In this document: one piece after another, positions 46,926-55,299 of the stretch
Position numbering within the stretch: the first letter of the stretch is position 1
Layout: every line of letters starts with the position of its first letter
Source: Verrucomicrobiota bacterium
Lineage (GTDB): Bacteria; Verrucomicrobiota; Verrucomicrobiia; Opitutales; Opitutaceae
Direction of reading: 5' to 3'
Assembly: GCA_023443455.1 (NCBI GenBank)
Contig: JAEZUE010000084.1
Span: 1 to 61,177 of the forward strand
Length of the DNA: 61,177 bases
Notes under the pieces: generated by a model
What the model saw: the letters and a program-made list of their open reading frames with translations, nothing else
What the model was told of the DNA's origin: nothing
Database searches by the model: none
Position numbers and translations under genes: made by a program

Positions 46926-47960
46926 ATGAACTTCGGTACCCTCGATCTCAACACGGTCTGGTTCATCCTCGTGGGCGTGCTCTTCACCGGGTACGTGATC
47001 CTCGACGGCTTCGACCTCGGGGTGGGCGTGCTCCACCTCTTCGCGGTCAAGAAAGACGAGGACCGCCGCCTCTTCCTCAACGCCATCGGCCCGGTCTGGG
47101 ACGGCAACGAAGTGTGGCTGGTCACCGGCGGCGGCGCGCTCTTCGCGGCGTTCCCCGACGTGTATGCCACGGTGTTCTCCGGCTTCTACCTCGCGTTCAT
47201 GTTGTTGCTCTGCGCGCTGATCTTCCGCGCGGTCGCGATCGAGTTCCGCAGCAAGCACCCGTCGCCACGCTGGCGGGCGGCGTGGGATGTCGGTTTCGCC
47301 TTCGGCAGCACCACCTCCGCGCTGCTCATCGGCGTGGCGATGGGCAACATCGCGTGGGGCATCCCGCTCGACGCCGCGGGCGAGTTCGCCGGCACCTTTC
47401 TCGGCCTGCTGCACCCGTATGCGCTGCTCATGGGCGTGACGACCGTGGCGCTCTTCGCGATGCACGGCTCGATCTACCTCGTGCTCAAGACCGAGGGCGA
47501 AACGCAGGCGCGCGTGCGCCGTTGGGTGAACCCGCTGATCATCGCCTTCATCCTTTGCTACACGATCGTGACGCTCGCCACGCTGCTCTACGTGCCGCAC
47601 GTCACCGAGGCTTTCCGGCGCGAGCCGTGGTTCTTCGGCATCGTGGTGGCGGTGGTGCTGGCGATCGCGAACATTCCGCGCGAGGTGAACCGCGGGAAGG
47701 AGTTTTTCGCCTTCCTTTCGTCCTGCGCCGCGATGGCCGGCCTGATGGCGATCTTCGGCGTGGGCTCGTATCCGAATCTCGTTTTCAGCAGCCCGTTCCC
47801 CGAGCACAGCCTCACCGCCTTCAACGCCGCCTCCTCGCAGAAGACCCTTGCCGTGATGCTCACGATCGCGGTCATCGGCGTGCCGGTGGTGCTCTCCTAC
47901 ACGGCGAGCATCTACTGGATCTTCCGCGGCAAGGTGAAACTCGACAAGACGAGCTACTGA
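46926..47960 (+). CDS. cydB: Cytochrome bd oxidase subunit II
   Basis: 344 aa with about eight membrane segments. The start NTVWFILVGVLFTGYVILDG is the family hallmark, followed by LFLNAIGPVWDGNEVWLVTG and a conserved GGALFAAFP. Ends with IYWIFRGKVKLDKTSY. It pairs with cydA upstream. No small CydX-like gene was found after it. Confidence 0.96.
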   Translation: MNFGTLDLNTVWFILVGVLFTGYVILDGFDLGVGVLHLFAVKKDEDRRLFLNAIGPVWDGNEVWLVTGGGALFAAFPDVYATVFSGFYLAFMLLLCALIFRAVAIEFRSKHPSPRWRAAWDVGFAFGSTTSALLIGVAMGNIAWGIPLDAAGEFAGTFLGLLHPYALLMGVTTVALFAMHGSIYLVLKTEGETQARVRRWVNPLIIAFILCYTIVTLATLLYVPHVTEAFRREPWFFGIVVAVVLAIANIPREVNRGKEFFAFLSSCAAMAGLMAIFGVGSYPNLVFSSPFPEHSLTAFNAASSQKTLAVMLTIAVIGVPVVLSYTASIYWIFRGKVKLDKTSY

Positions 47961-47980
47961 GCGGGCGGATGTGCTTTCTG

Positions 47981-48057
47981 GTGTGGGAGCCTGCTTGCAG
48001 GCGATAGCAACCGACTCCCGACGTCAGAGCACAGATCGCCTGCAAGCAGGCTCCTAC
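47981..48057. repeat. GAGCCTGCTTGCAGGC inverted repeat after cydB
   Basis: Arms GGGAGCCTGCTTGCAGGCGA and TCGCCTGCAAGCAGGCTCC, 20 bp past the cydB stop. Long stem, no U-tract. It could end or stabilise the cyd transcript. Confidence 0.88.
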
Positions 48058-48238
48058 AAACGGGCGCGCCGCCGCCCCAGAATAGGTTTGCCCGGCACGG
48101 CCCGTCGGCGCGAAGGTCGCGCCGCGAAGAATACCGTGCGCCGGGTCCGGTTTCTCGCCGCGAAGCGGGCCGCCCAGGCGTCCCGGCCGCGACGGGGAAG
48201 GCGGTTCCGGCGGTGCTCCCTGAATCTCCTGCCCTGTC

Positions 48239-49471
48239 ATGAAACTGCGCCTTCCGTTTCTCGTCCTGCTCGTCAGTACCCTCGTCTCGGTGCTCCCCGC
48301 CAAGGAGGAGAAGACCGAGTTTCTCTTCGAAATGCGCTCGGCCACCGTCGAGTACGAAACCTCGACCGTCGGCAAGGGGGTGAACACCACCGGCACTGAA
48401 GTCTTCAGCTTCGTCGACCGCGGCCAGAAGAGCTGCCGCCGCTCGAAGGCGACGAACACGACGAAGTTCCTCGGGCGCACGAAGACCGAGGAGACGAACA
48501 CCAACGCCATCATCCGCGACGGCTGGATCTACACCTTCGACGAGAAGACGCGCACGGGCACCAAGATGAGCATGGAGCAGGTGCAGCAGATGGCGCAGTC
48601 GATGGGCAAGGGCGCCCAGGGCCAGACGGCCCGCGGCTACGCGAAGGAGTTCGTCGAGAACAACGGCGGCCAATGGCTGGGCACCGAGGAGTTCCTCGGG
48701 CGCAAGTGCGACGTGTTCACGCTCTGGGGTTTCAAGACCTGGGCCTACAAGGGCGTGCCGCTCAAGACCGAGGGCACGATGATGGGCATCACCACCAGGA
48801 CCGTGGCGACGAAGTTCGACGAGAACGCCGCGGTGCCGGCGTCGATGTTCGAGATTCCCGACGATATCCAGTTTCAGGACATGTCCCAGATGATGGGCAT
48901 GCTCGGCGGGTTGTTTGGCGGTGGGAGCAAGGGCCAGCAGGCCCAGCCCGCGGCGGAGCCGGAGACTCGCCGGACCAAGGGCAAGGCGGTCGTCGAGGAG
49001 GAGCCGGCCGAGGACGCTCCCTCGCCGAAGCCCGAGCCGGTGAAAAAGAAGAAGGCCGAGCCGAAGAAGGTCGTGAAGAAGGCCGACCCCCGCGCGGTCG
49101 GCGTGTCGGAGGAGAAGTTCGCCAAGATCGTCGCCAAGCTGCACGTCTCCGGCCACACCACCATGGCGCCCGAGAGCCTGGGCGGTGGCCACACCGTGAA
49201 CCTGATCGACACGAAGGGCGGGGCGATGGGCGTGACGCTGTTGCCGCTCGAGGTGGCCGACGGGCTCGAGCAGAGCGACTCGCTCAAGGTGGAGTCGAAT
49301 TTCAAGCACGACGGGCATGGCGCTCTCGCCGGCATCCTGAAGGGCGACGAAGGCGACTCGTCGATCGTGATGGTCCGCTACCCCGAAAAGAAGCTCGCGC
49401 TGCTGGTCAGCAGCAATCCGGTGCGGCCGAAGGAGGAGCTGATGGCGCTCCTCACGCAGATCGAGCTGTGA
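48239..49471 (+). CDS. Secreted protein of unknown function, paralogue 2
   Basis: 410 aa with signal peptide MKLRLPFLVLLVSTLVSVLP. It shares with the protein at 39781-40980 the run FVENNGGQWLGTEEFLGRKC, then DVFTLWGFKTWAYKGVPLKT and TEGTMMGITTRTVATKFDEN, and a closing LVSSNPVRPKEELMALLTQI. The middle differs: a Lys/Glu/Pro-rich linker (PSPKPEPVKKKKAEPKK) replaces the acidic one. The conserved Cys in GRKCDV is kept. No family name offered; the two are clear duplicates with diverged linkers. Confidence 0.82.
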   Translation: MKLRLPFLVLLVSTLVSVLPAKEEKTEFLFEMRSATVEYETSTVGKGVNTTGTEVFSFVDRGQKSCRRSKATNTTKFLGRTKTEETNTNAIIRDGWIYTFDEKTRTGTKMSMEQVQQMAQSMGKGAQGQTARGYAKEFVENNGGQWLGTEEFLGRKCDVFTLWGFKTWAYKGVPLKTEGTMMGITTRTVATKFDENAAVPASMFEIPDDIQFQDMSQMMGMLGGLFGGGSKGQQAQPAAEPETRRTKGKAVVEEEPAEDAPSPKPEPVKKKKAEPKKVVKKADPRAVGVSEEKFAKIVAKLHVSGHTTMAPESLGGGHTVNLIDTKGGAMGVTLLPLEVADGLEQSDSLKVESNFKHDGHGALAGILKGDEGDSSIVMVRYPEKKLALLVSSNPVRPKEELMALLTQIEL

Positions 49472-49846
49472 GCCGCCTGCGGCTTGTTGAACCAAGGAAG
49501 GCTGGCCGCGAGGTCGGCCTTTTCTGCTTCGGTCCGGCGTGGTGGGGCGGGCTGCACCCCCACCATTCGGTTCGCGTGTCGGGCATGAAGCCCGCCCCAC
49601 CGGCTGAGGGCACCGCGCGGGCCAACGCCTTGCCGGCACTGGCGCGGGTGTTTCGTTCTGCCTTCTGGCAGAGTCGGCGAGTAACACGTCCCAACCACGG
49701 GAGCTTCACACTGTGGCGGCGGCCACCACGGCCGTCGACGAGGCGCCGAAGGTCGATATCACGGCGGATCCCGTTACGCCAATTCGCTGCTTCCTGCGCT
49801 CGGAAGGTAAAAGGCGCGGGTTCCATCGGGCCCACCCGGCCTCGGT
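49472..49846. other. Spacer with GGTGGGGCGGGCT/AGCCCGCCCCACC hairpin
   Basis: At about 49540-49602, arms GGTGGGGCGGGCT and AGCCCGCCCCACC surround the text CACCATTCGG. No gene recognised between the paralogue stop and the deaminase stop. Confidence 0.55.
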
Positions 49847-50326
49847 TCAGTACGACACTCGGCCGGGGTTGTCCCCCCACTCCCGGAAGGCGACCAGGCC
49901 CTCGTCGCGCAGCAGCGGGATTTCGGGAATGCGGCGTTCGGCCTGCGGGGTGACGAGCTCGCGATAGAGAAAGGCGTCGTCGAAACCGATCGCTGCGGCA
50001 TCGTCGCGGGTGCAGGCGAAGACGATGCGGTCGACGTGGGCCCAATACGTAGCGGCGAGGCACATCGGGCAGGGTTCGCAGCTCGTGTAGAGCGTGGTGC
50101 CGGCGAGGTGGAAGCGACCGAGCGTGGTGCATGCCTGGCGGATCGCCACCACCTCGGCGTGCGCGGTCGGGTCGTTGGTGCTGGTCACGCGGTTTTCGCC
50201 CCGGCCCACGATGTGCCCATCGTGTACGACCACCGCGCCGAAGGGGCCCCCGATTCCGGCGGCGGCGCCAGCCCGGGCCAAGGCGATGGCCTCGCGGAGG
50301 AAGTGAAGGTCGAAGTCGTGTGCCAT
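49847..50326 (-). CDS. Zinc-dependent nucleobase deaminase, GuaD-like
   Basis: 159 aa of the cytidine-deaminase-like fold. Zinc ligands His56 and the catalytic Glu58 in PTAHAEVVAI, and Cys86 and Cys89 in SCEPCPMCLAA. The DDAFLYREL segment near the end is typical of guanine deaminases. The ATG at 50326 is preferred to an upstream start that would reach over the palindromes. It stands alone, downstream of a repeat-rich spacer. Confidence 0.87.
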   Translation of the reverse strand: MAHDFDLHFLREAIALARAGAAAGIGGPFGAVVVHDGHIVGRGENRVTSTNDPTAHAEVVAIRQACTTLGRFHLAGTTLYTSCEPCPMCLAATYWAHVDRIVFACTRDDAAAIGFDDAFLYRELVTPQAERRIPEIPLLRDEGLVAFREWGDNPGRVSY

Positions 50327-50918
50327 GCCCGTGACCGTATCGAACCCTCGCGTCGACGCCAGCCGCCGGATCCCTCCCCAATCACTGATGTCCCCCTCCC
50401 GCCATAGTCCGAACCCCGTCCTGCTGGTTGTTCGACCGTTTATGTTCACGGCCGTGAACTTAAACGGTTTCAATAGGAGAAAGGTCTTGAGCGATAGGAT
50501 ATAAGTTAATGATCAAAAATAACTTAACTGTCATCTGGGGTGGGCATAGATCGTTCCGTTTAGGTTCACGGTCGTGAACGTAAACGGTTGAGCTCGGGCG
50601 GGCGGTGGCGTTGGCGATGGCGCTTGGGCGCACGTTTGCGGCAGCTGGGCGGTGGGCTTGGCGGGTTCCTTGTGTGTGATGTTTGGGGAAAGCGCGATGG
50701 GAACGTCGGGTCCAGTGGGGGTTCGCAGGTTGAGCGAGGGGAAGGTGGGCTGCGTGCGCGCCGAATGCGGCGGGGCCCGTGGGCTCGCCGCGTAGTGCCA
50801 AGGTGCCTTCGGCGGCGGGTGCGGCGCAGGCTGCGGGCCCGGCGCCCGTGGAAGGTGCACCGGACGCGGTGGGCACCGCGTGGAGGCACCGGACGCGTGG
50901 CGGGCAGCGCGTGGCGGG
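50327..50918. other. Spacer holding an AT-rich pocket with twin palindromes
   Basis: 592 bp with no supported gene. Its left half carries two 32-bp palindromes listed separately; the right half (50600-50918) is GC-rich with G-runs and no recognised feature. Confidence 0.6.
50436..50587. repeat. Two 32-bp palindromes 120 bp apart around an AT-rich core
   Basis: Palindrome 1 (50436-50467): CCGTTTATGTTCACGG then CCGTGAACTTAAACGG. Palindrome 2 (50556-50587): CCGTTTAGGTTCACGG then TCGTGAACGTAAACGG. They are nearly identical and start exactly 120 bp apart. The 88 bp between are AT-rich against a strongly GC-rich background and contain AAGTTA...TAACTT arms (about 50512-50536). The unit resembles a MITE-like element or a paired operator. 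It lies 110-260 bp upstream of the deaminase gene. Confidence 0.85.
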
Positions 50919-52148
50919 TTACGGGGCGGCGGGGTGCAGCGTGGCGAGGGCGGCTTCGAGCTGGGGGTCGGGCTCGGCGCCGGGGGCCGGTTCCACGACC
51001 AAGTCGGGCGTGACGCCGCGGCCTTCGAGGCGTTGGCCGTCGGGGCCGACGTAGTCGTAGACGCTGAGCTGGAGCTGGCCACCGGCCGGCAGCGGCCAGC
51101 GGACGCAGACGAGCACGTTGCCCGAAGTGGTCGTGCCGACAATGGCGCCGCGCTTCTCGTGCTGGACCACGGCGGCGAGGATCTCGGCGGCGCTGGCCGA
51201 GGCTTCCGAAACCAGCACGGCGACGGGGCCGCGGTAGCCGGCGCCGAGGGGGTGATGCGGGGTGCGGCGCGCGCTGGCGCGTTCGGATCGGCGGGAACGG
51301 ATCGAGCCGAGCGCGGCCCGTTCGGGCAGGAACTCGGCGAGGATGGCCGCGAGCGCACGGGCTTCGCCGCCGATGTTGTCGCGCAGGTCCAGGATGAGGC
51401 CGCCGGCGGGCCGGTGGCGTTTCAGCTCGGCGCGCACCCACCGCGCGGCGGAGAGGTCGAAAGTGTCGAACCCGAGCAGCAGCACGTCGCCGGGGAGGCG
51501 GCGGATGTCGCGAGTCGGTGGGTACGAGAGACGGCGGGCCGCGAGCTCGAACCGTTGCGCCCGGCCGTCGCGGTCGAGGAAGTCGCAGCGCACGAGTTGT
51601 CCGTCGTCGAGTTTGCCCAGGCCGAGCACATCGCCGGGCGGGCGGTCGTCGGCGGCGGTGAGGATCCAGCCGGGTTTCACGCCGGCGAGGGCGGCGGGGC
51701 TGCCGGGAAACACGGCGAGGATGCGGCGATGGCCGTGGCCGCCGGGCAGGGGTCCGGTGCGGAAGCCGAGCAGCACGCTGCTGCGGCGCTGGTACAAGTC
51801 GACCTCCTTGGGGGAGAGGGCGTGGGTGTGCTTGTCGCCGAGCTCGTCGAGCAGGGCGTTGAGCGCGGTGTAGAGCTGGTCGTCGTTTTCGGCGGCGAGG
51901 GCGGCGGGGCGGTGGCGGGCGACGGCGGCAGGCCAGTCGAGGTTGTTCAGCGTGGCGTCGTAGTAGCGGCGCCCGACCCAGCCCGCGGCCTGGTCGTAGA
52001 CGCGGGCGTTGTGCCGCTGGCGTTGGTCCGCGGCCACCGCGCCTGCCGGGGCGTAGTTGAGGAGGGAGGTCGGTGGCGGGATGGCCGCGCAGCCGCCGAG
52101 CAGGGCGGCGGCGAGGAGCAGGGCGGGGCCGAGAGAACGTTTCGACAT
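50919..52148 (-). CDS. S41-family peptidase lipoprotein
   Basis: 409 aa. A lipobox signal (LLLAAALLGGCAAIPPP) anchors it to a membrane. A PDZ-like region (about residues 125-205, LAVFPGSPAALAGVKPGWIL) precedes the tail-protease domain with GGLILDLRDNIGG, VSEASASAAEILAAV (nucleophile Ser) and IVGTTTSGNVLVC. The Lys of the Ser-Lys dyad in CtpA (GKG) is replaced here by Asn in SGNV, so catalysis would follow the S41B-like pattern or be weak. Start MSKRSLGP at 52148. Confidence 0.87.
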   Translation of the reverse strand: MSKRSLGPALLLAAALLGGCAAIPPPTSLLNYAPAGAVAADQRQRHNARVYDQAAGWVGRRYYDATLNNLDWPAAVARHRPAALAAENDDQLYTALNALLDELGDKHTHALSPKEVDLYQRRSSVLLGFRTGPLPGGHGHRRILAVFPGSPAALAGVKPGWILTAADDRPPGDVLGLGKLDDGQLVRCDFLDRDGRAQRFELAARRLSYPPTRDIRRLPGDVLLLGFDTFDLSAARWVRAELKRHRPAGGLILDLRDNIGGEARALAAILAEFLPERAALGSIRSRRSERASARRTPHHPLGAGYRGPVAVLVSEASASAAEILAAVVQHEKRGAIVGTTTSGNVLVCVRWPLPAGGQLQLSVYDYVGPDGQRLEGRGVTPDLVVEPAPGAEPDPQLEAALATLHPAAP

Positions 52149-52402
52149 ATGGGGCGCGGCCGGATCGTGGAGGGCGGCCGGTTTCCCGGCAATGCGAAGG
52201 ACCGGTTCGCTGGTGGCGACGCGGTGTTGCCCGGGCTGAAGCGGTGGCGGCGAGGGGTATTTGCGGTGTCGGGATGGAACAAAGCGGCGCTGGAATCGGA
52301 CTATCTGGGCTCCGACACTTTCGCGGGTTTCCCCCGCGACTCCCGCCCGTCCCCGACGGAGAGCGGGGGAAATACCTCGAGCATTCAACCCGTCATCTAG
52401 CC

Positions 52403-52921
52403 ATGAAGAAGATCCTCACTCCCCACATCTTGTTCGCAGCGGCCGCCATTTCGGCGCTCGGCTTGCCGGTGTCTGCGTCTGCGGCCGACGAGGCACGCGC
52501 CGTTGTCACCTTCCAGGACCCCGAGAAATTCACCGACATCAAGGACACGGCCAGCGGCACGGACAAGGGCCGGGAGTTCTACCTGAAGGAACTCCGCACT
52601 TTGGTCGAGAAGCAGGCCGACGTGTTGCTGCCCGAGGGGCAGAAGCTCGAGATGACCTTCACCGACATCGATCTGGCGGGCGACTATCTGCCCATGATGG
52701 CCTCGGGGCACGACGTGCGGGTGATGAAGGACATCTACCGGCCCGCCATGAAGTTCAGCTACAAGATCACCGATGCTTCGGGCGCGGTGGTGAAGGAGGG
52801 CACGGAGAATATCTCTGATATCAACTATCTGAACACGATCGGCACCCTGGTTGGGCGGGGCGAAGCGCTCTACTACGACAAGGGCCTGCTGCTCGACTGG
52901 CTGCGCAAGACGTTGCGCTGA
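52403..52921 (+). CDS. DUF3016-family secreted protein
   Basis: 172 aa with a signal peptide (MKKILTPHILFAAAAISALG). The family pattern is VTFQDPEKFTDIKD near the start, FTDIDLAGDYLPM in the middle and RGEALYYDKGLLLDWLRKTL at the end. Function unknown; the family is periplasmic. It ends just before a clear terminator. Confidence 0.86.
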   Translation: MKKILTPHILFAAAAISALGLPVSASAADEARAVVTFQDPEKFTDIKDTASGTDKGREFYLKELRTLVEKQADVLLPEGQKLEMTFTDIDLAGDYLPMMASGHDVRVMKDIYRPAMKFSYKITDASGAVVKEGTENISDINYLNTIGTLVGRGEALYYDKGLLLDWLRKTLR

Positions 52922-52952
52922 GTCCCTCCCCTCGTGTTCGTCGAAAACGACA

Positions 52953-52981
52953 GAGCCGGCCCTGCAGGCCGGCTCTTTTTT
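52953..52981 (+). terminator. Rho-independent terminator after DUF3016 gene
   Basis: Perfect stem GAGCCGGCC / GGCCGGCTC around CTGCA, followed by TTTTTT. It lies 31 bp past the stop. The convergent peroxiredoxin gene ends 20 bp further on. Confidence 0.95.
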
Positions 52982-53000
52982 CGCGGCATGTCGCGGAGAG

Positions 53001-53507
53001 TCACAGCGATTTCAGCGCGGCGAGCACGTCGGCGGCTTGTTGGGCGGTCGAGGCTTTCAGGTCGCGCCAGACGAGTTTGCCGTCCTTGAACAGGAAGGCC
53101 TGCCGCGAGGCGAAACCCATTGTTGTCGGTACGCCGAAGGCGGCGGTGACCTTCTTTTCCCGGTCGGCGAGGAGCGGGAAGGGGAGGCGGAATTTTTCCC
53201 GGAAGGCTTTCTGCGCGGCGACCGAGTCGGTGCTGACGCCGACCACCTTCACGCCGGCCGCGGTGAGCGCTTCGTAGGCATCGCGCAGGCTGCAGCCCTG
53301 GGCGGTGCAGCCGGGGGTGTCGGCTTTCGGGTAGAAATAGACGAGGGTGAAACCGGTTTGGCAGAGCTGCCCGAGGTCGAGCGGTTGGCCGTCGTCGGTC
53401 GGAGCGGTGATCGCGGGGGCGGCGGCGCCGAGGGCGAGCGGCTCGGCGTGGGCGCGGAGGCCGAGAAGGGAGAGGATCATGGCGAGGAGGGGGACGAGTG
53501 TTTTCAT
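53001..53507 (-). CDS. Exported peroxiredoxin (Bcp/PrxQ-like)
   Basis: 168 aa thiol peroxidase. The signal peptide is MKTLVPLLAMILSLLGLRAHA. The active site reads FYPKADTPGCTAQGCSLRD, with the peroxidatic Cys67 and a second Cys at 72 as in PrxQ. Conserved VVGVSTDSVAAQKAF and GVPTTMGFASRQAFLF follow. Export is unusual for Bcp-type proteins and would place it in the periplasm. The gene converges on the DUF3016 gene. Confidence 0.9.
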   Translation of the reverse strand: MKTLVPLLAMILSLLGLRAHAEPLALGAAAPAITAPTDDGQPLDLGQLCQTGFTLVYFYPKADTPGCTAQGCSLRDAYEALTAAGVKVVGVSTDSVAAQKAFREKFRLPFPLLADREKKVTAAFGVPTTMGFASRQAFLFKDGKLVWRDLKASTAQQAADVLAALKSL

Positions 53508-53579
53508 GGCTGCGGAGGCGCAGGGTAGGCGAAGGCCGGGCTCGCGCAACCGGCTGCGAGGCGTCATGAGGAGGGAATC

Positions 53580-54200
53580 ATGATGCAAATCCTCGTGTTG
53601 GCGTTGTTGGGCGTGTCGTTGGTCTCGATCAGTGCGGCGGCGCCGCGGACCCGACCGGCGGAGTGGGCGGCGCCGTTGATCGACACCGAGCTGGGCAATG
53701 CCTTTCGGGTGAGTGCGGACCTCTACCGCTGCGAGCAACCGGGCAAGGGCGACATCGACGACCTGAAGGCGCTGGGGGTGCGGGCGATCCTCAACCTGCG
53801 CAAGCATCACACCGATCCCGAGGCGCTGGCGGCGGCGGGCTTCGAGTTGTTGGCCGAGCCGATGAATGCGGGCGAGGTCACCGAGGATCTGCTCGTGGCG
53901 GCGCTGCGGCAGTACCGGGCGGCGCCCAAGCCGGTGCTGGTGCATTGCTGGCATGGCAGCGACCGCACGGGGGTGTTCGTTGCCGCGTACCGTGTCGTCT
54001 TCGAAGGCTGGAGCCGCGAGGCGGCGTTGGACGAGTTCCGCAGCGGCGGGTACGGCTTCCACAAACGTTGGTATCCAAATCTCGAGGTCCTGCTCGCGAC
54101 GCTCGACGTCGAGCGCGTGCGTCACCGGGTGCTTGCACAGGACCTCGGAGCGCAGGCGGCGCCCTCGGTCGCCACTGGCGGCGTCGGCGGAGCCGATTAG
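53580..54200 (+). CDS. Exported dual-specificity/tyrosine phosphatase-like protein
   Basis: 206 aa with an N-terminal signal sequence (MMQILVLALLGVSLVSISAA). The Cys-based phosphatase loop is VHCWHGSDRTG (Cys123, Arg129), with the general acid probably in the preceding loop (AEPMNAGEVTED). Related secreted DSP-like phosphatases act on phosphotyrosine or phosphoinositides, but no substrate is indicated here. Divergent from the peroxiredoxin gene. A hairpin ends it at 54272-54297. Confidence 0.86.
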   Translation: MMQILVLALLGVSLVSISAAAPRTRPAEWAAPLIDTELGNAFRVSADLYRCEQPGKGDIDDLKALGVRAILNLRKHHTDPEALAAAGFELLAEPMNAGEVTEDLLVAALRQYRAAPKPVLVHCWHGSDRTGVFVAAYRVVFEGWSREAALDEFRSGGYGFHKRWYPNLEVLLATLDVERVRHRVLAQDLGAQAAPSVATGGVGGAD

Positions 54201-54271
54201 TCGATGCCACCGAACGGCGCGGTGCCGCGCGCCCAGGTTTCCGCGGCACGCGGAAACCTCCGAAAATGACT

Positions 54272-54297
54272 CCGGCCCGGACTTCTGTCCGGGCCGG
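54272..54297. terminator. Bidirectional terminator-like hairpin
   Basis: Perfect 11-bp stem CCGGCCCGGAC / GTCCGGGCCGG around TTCT, between the convergent phosphatase and small membrane peptide genes. T-rich sequence follows on both sides (TTACTCTTTG on plus; CATTTTC read on minus). Confidence 0.8.
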
Positions 54298-54304
54298 AGG
54301 TGTA

Positions 54305-54388
54305 TTACTCTTTGATGCTGTTGTAGTCGTACCCGGCGATCACGAAGATTCCGGCAACGGCCACACAGGCGATGATGAGGGTGATCAT
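54305..54388 (-). CDS. 27-aa membrane peptide with strong ribosome binding site
   Basis: Reads MITLIIACVAVAGIFVIAGY, then DYNSIKE and TAA. A single hydrophobic helix (residues 2-18) with a polar tail. On the minus strand the ATG is preceded by AAAAGGAGG ending 9 bp upstream, one of the best Shine-Dalgarno matches in the window, and the reading frame is followed by the hairpin at 54272-54297. Too short for routine gene calling. Function unknown; small single-helix peptides often modulate membrane complexes. Confidence 0.75.
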   Translation of the reverse strand: MITLIIACVAVAGIFVIAGYDYNSIKE

Positions 54389-54728
54389 GGTTTCGATCCT
54401 CCTTTTGGTTTAGGCTTCCACCGCGTGGGAGACACGTGGCTTTGGCGTTTCTCTCGCTCGGTAGTTCGTACCGAGTTTGGGAAAATCAGTCTTGGGTTTC
54501 AGCGGGCGCCTCATCGCAGGACACCAACCGATCTAGGAAAGAACTGGAGCCAACACATCAGTTAATACCCGCAAGTCAACAAACTGTTGGGCTCGCCGAT
54601 CGGCGAACGGTGGGTCGCCAATCGTTAGTCGCTGATGGATAGCGACTAAACCGGATTGTGACAGTCTGGTAAACGTGCACCAAACGCCGGCGTTGGCCCT
54701 TGAGGCTCCTGCCGAGATCCCGCTGGGC
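54389..54728. other. Spacer with two small palindromes
   Basis: No gene. Contains GCTCGCCGATCGGCGAAC around 54591-54606 and a stem TTAGTCGCT / AGCGACTAA around 54625-54649. The first part must carry the promoter of the 27-aa peptide gene. The GC content is lower here than in the neighbouring genes. Confidence 0.5.
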
Positions 54729-55232
54729 TCAACTTTCCGTGGCGGAATCGGTGTTGATCCAGTCGGGTTCCGAGTCGCGCAGGGGCTGGAGGTCGGGGTC
54801 TTCGAGGGCGTTTTTGAGGAAATCGCTGTCGAGGGAGATCGCGCGCACGATGCGGGCCTTGGCGGTGGGGAAATCGCCGAGCTGGCAGGCGTAGCAACCG
54901 AGGTTGAACTGGATGGTGGCGTCGCGCGGGTGCTGGGCCTCGGCGCGCAGGAGGATCTTCTCGGCGGCCTTCACGGTGGCGGCGCGGCGGGCGGCGAAGG
55001 CCCAGATGATCCACCAGCCGGCCTCGGCCGGATCGGCTTCGACGAGTTCTTTGGCGTAGGTGCGCAGCTCGCGCCATTTCTGGGCGGCTTGAAACAGGCC
55101 GACCTTCAGGGCCACGACCTCGGGGCGCAGCGCTTCGTCCGCCGGGATGGCATCGAGCTCGGCGTTGGCTTCTTTGACCATGCCGAGTTCGAGATAGCCG
55201 CGGACGTGGGAGAGGCGCCATTTGAGTTCCAC
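54729..55232 (-). CDS. TPR-like repeat protein behind the nickel transporter
   Basis: 167 aa of helical repeats (VELKWRLSHVRGYLELGMVK, EALRPEVVALKVGLFQAAQK, ATIQFNLGCYACQLGDFPTA), with C-terminal SDFLKNALEDPDLQPLRDSE. The start appears to be GTG at 55232, following the cbiO stop by 67 bp. A tetratricopeptide scaffold is likely. It is the last gene on this strand before the spacer; whether it serves nickel uptake is unknown. Confidence 0.8.
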   Translation of the reverse strand: MELKWRLSHVRGYLELGMVKEANAELDAIPADEALRPEVVALKVGLFQAAQKWRELRTYAKELVEADPAEAGWWIIWAFAARRAATVKAAEKILLRAEAQHPRDATIQFNLGCYACQLGDFPTAKARIVRAISLDSDFLKNALEDPDLQPLRDSEPDWINTDSATES

Positions 55233-55299
55233 GCGTGCAAACGAACCGCCCGCGCGCGGTTTGGCAATGCCGCGGGTGGGCGGGGCGCGCTGGCGCGGT

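Noticed and set aside
50588..51013. Plus-strand 141-codon frame beside the twin palindromes
   Set aside because: Overlaps the end of the S41 peptidase gene antisense and has the Arg/Gly-rich composition of a shadow frame.
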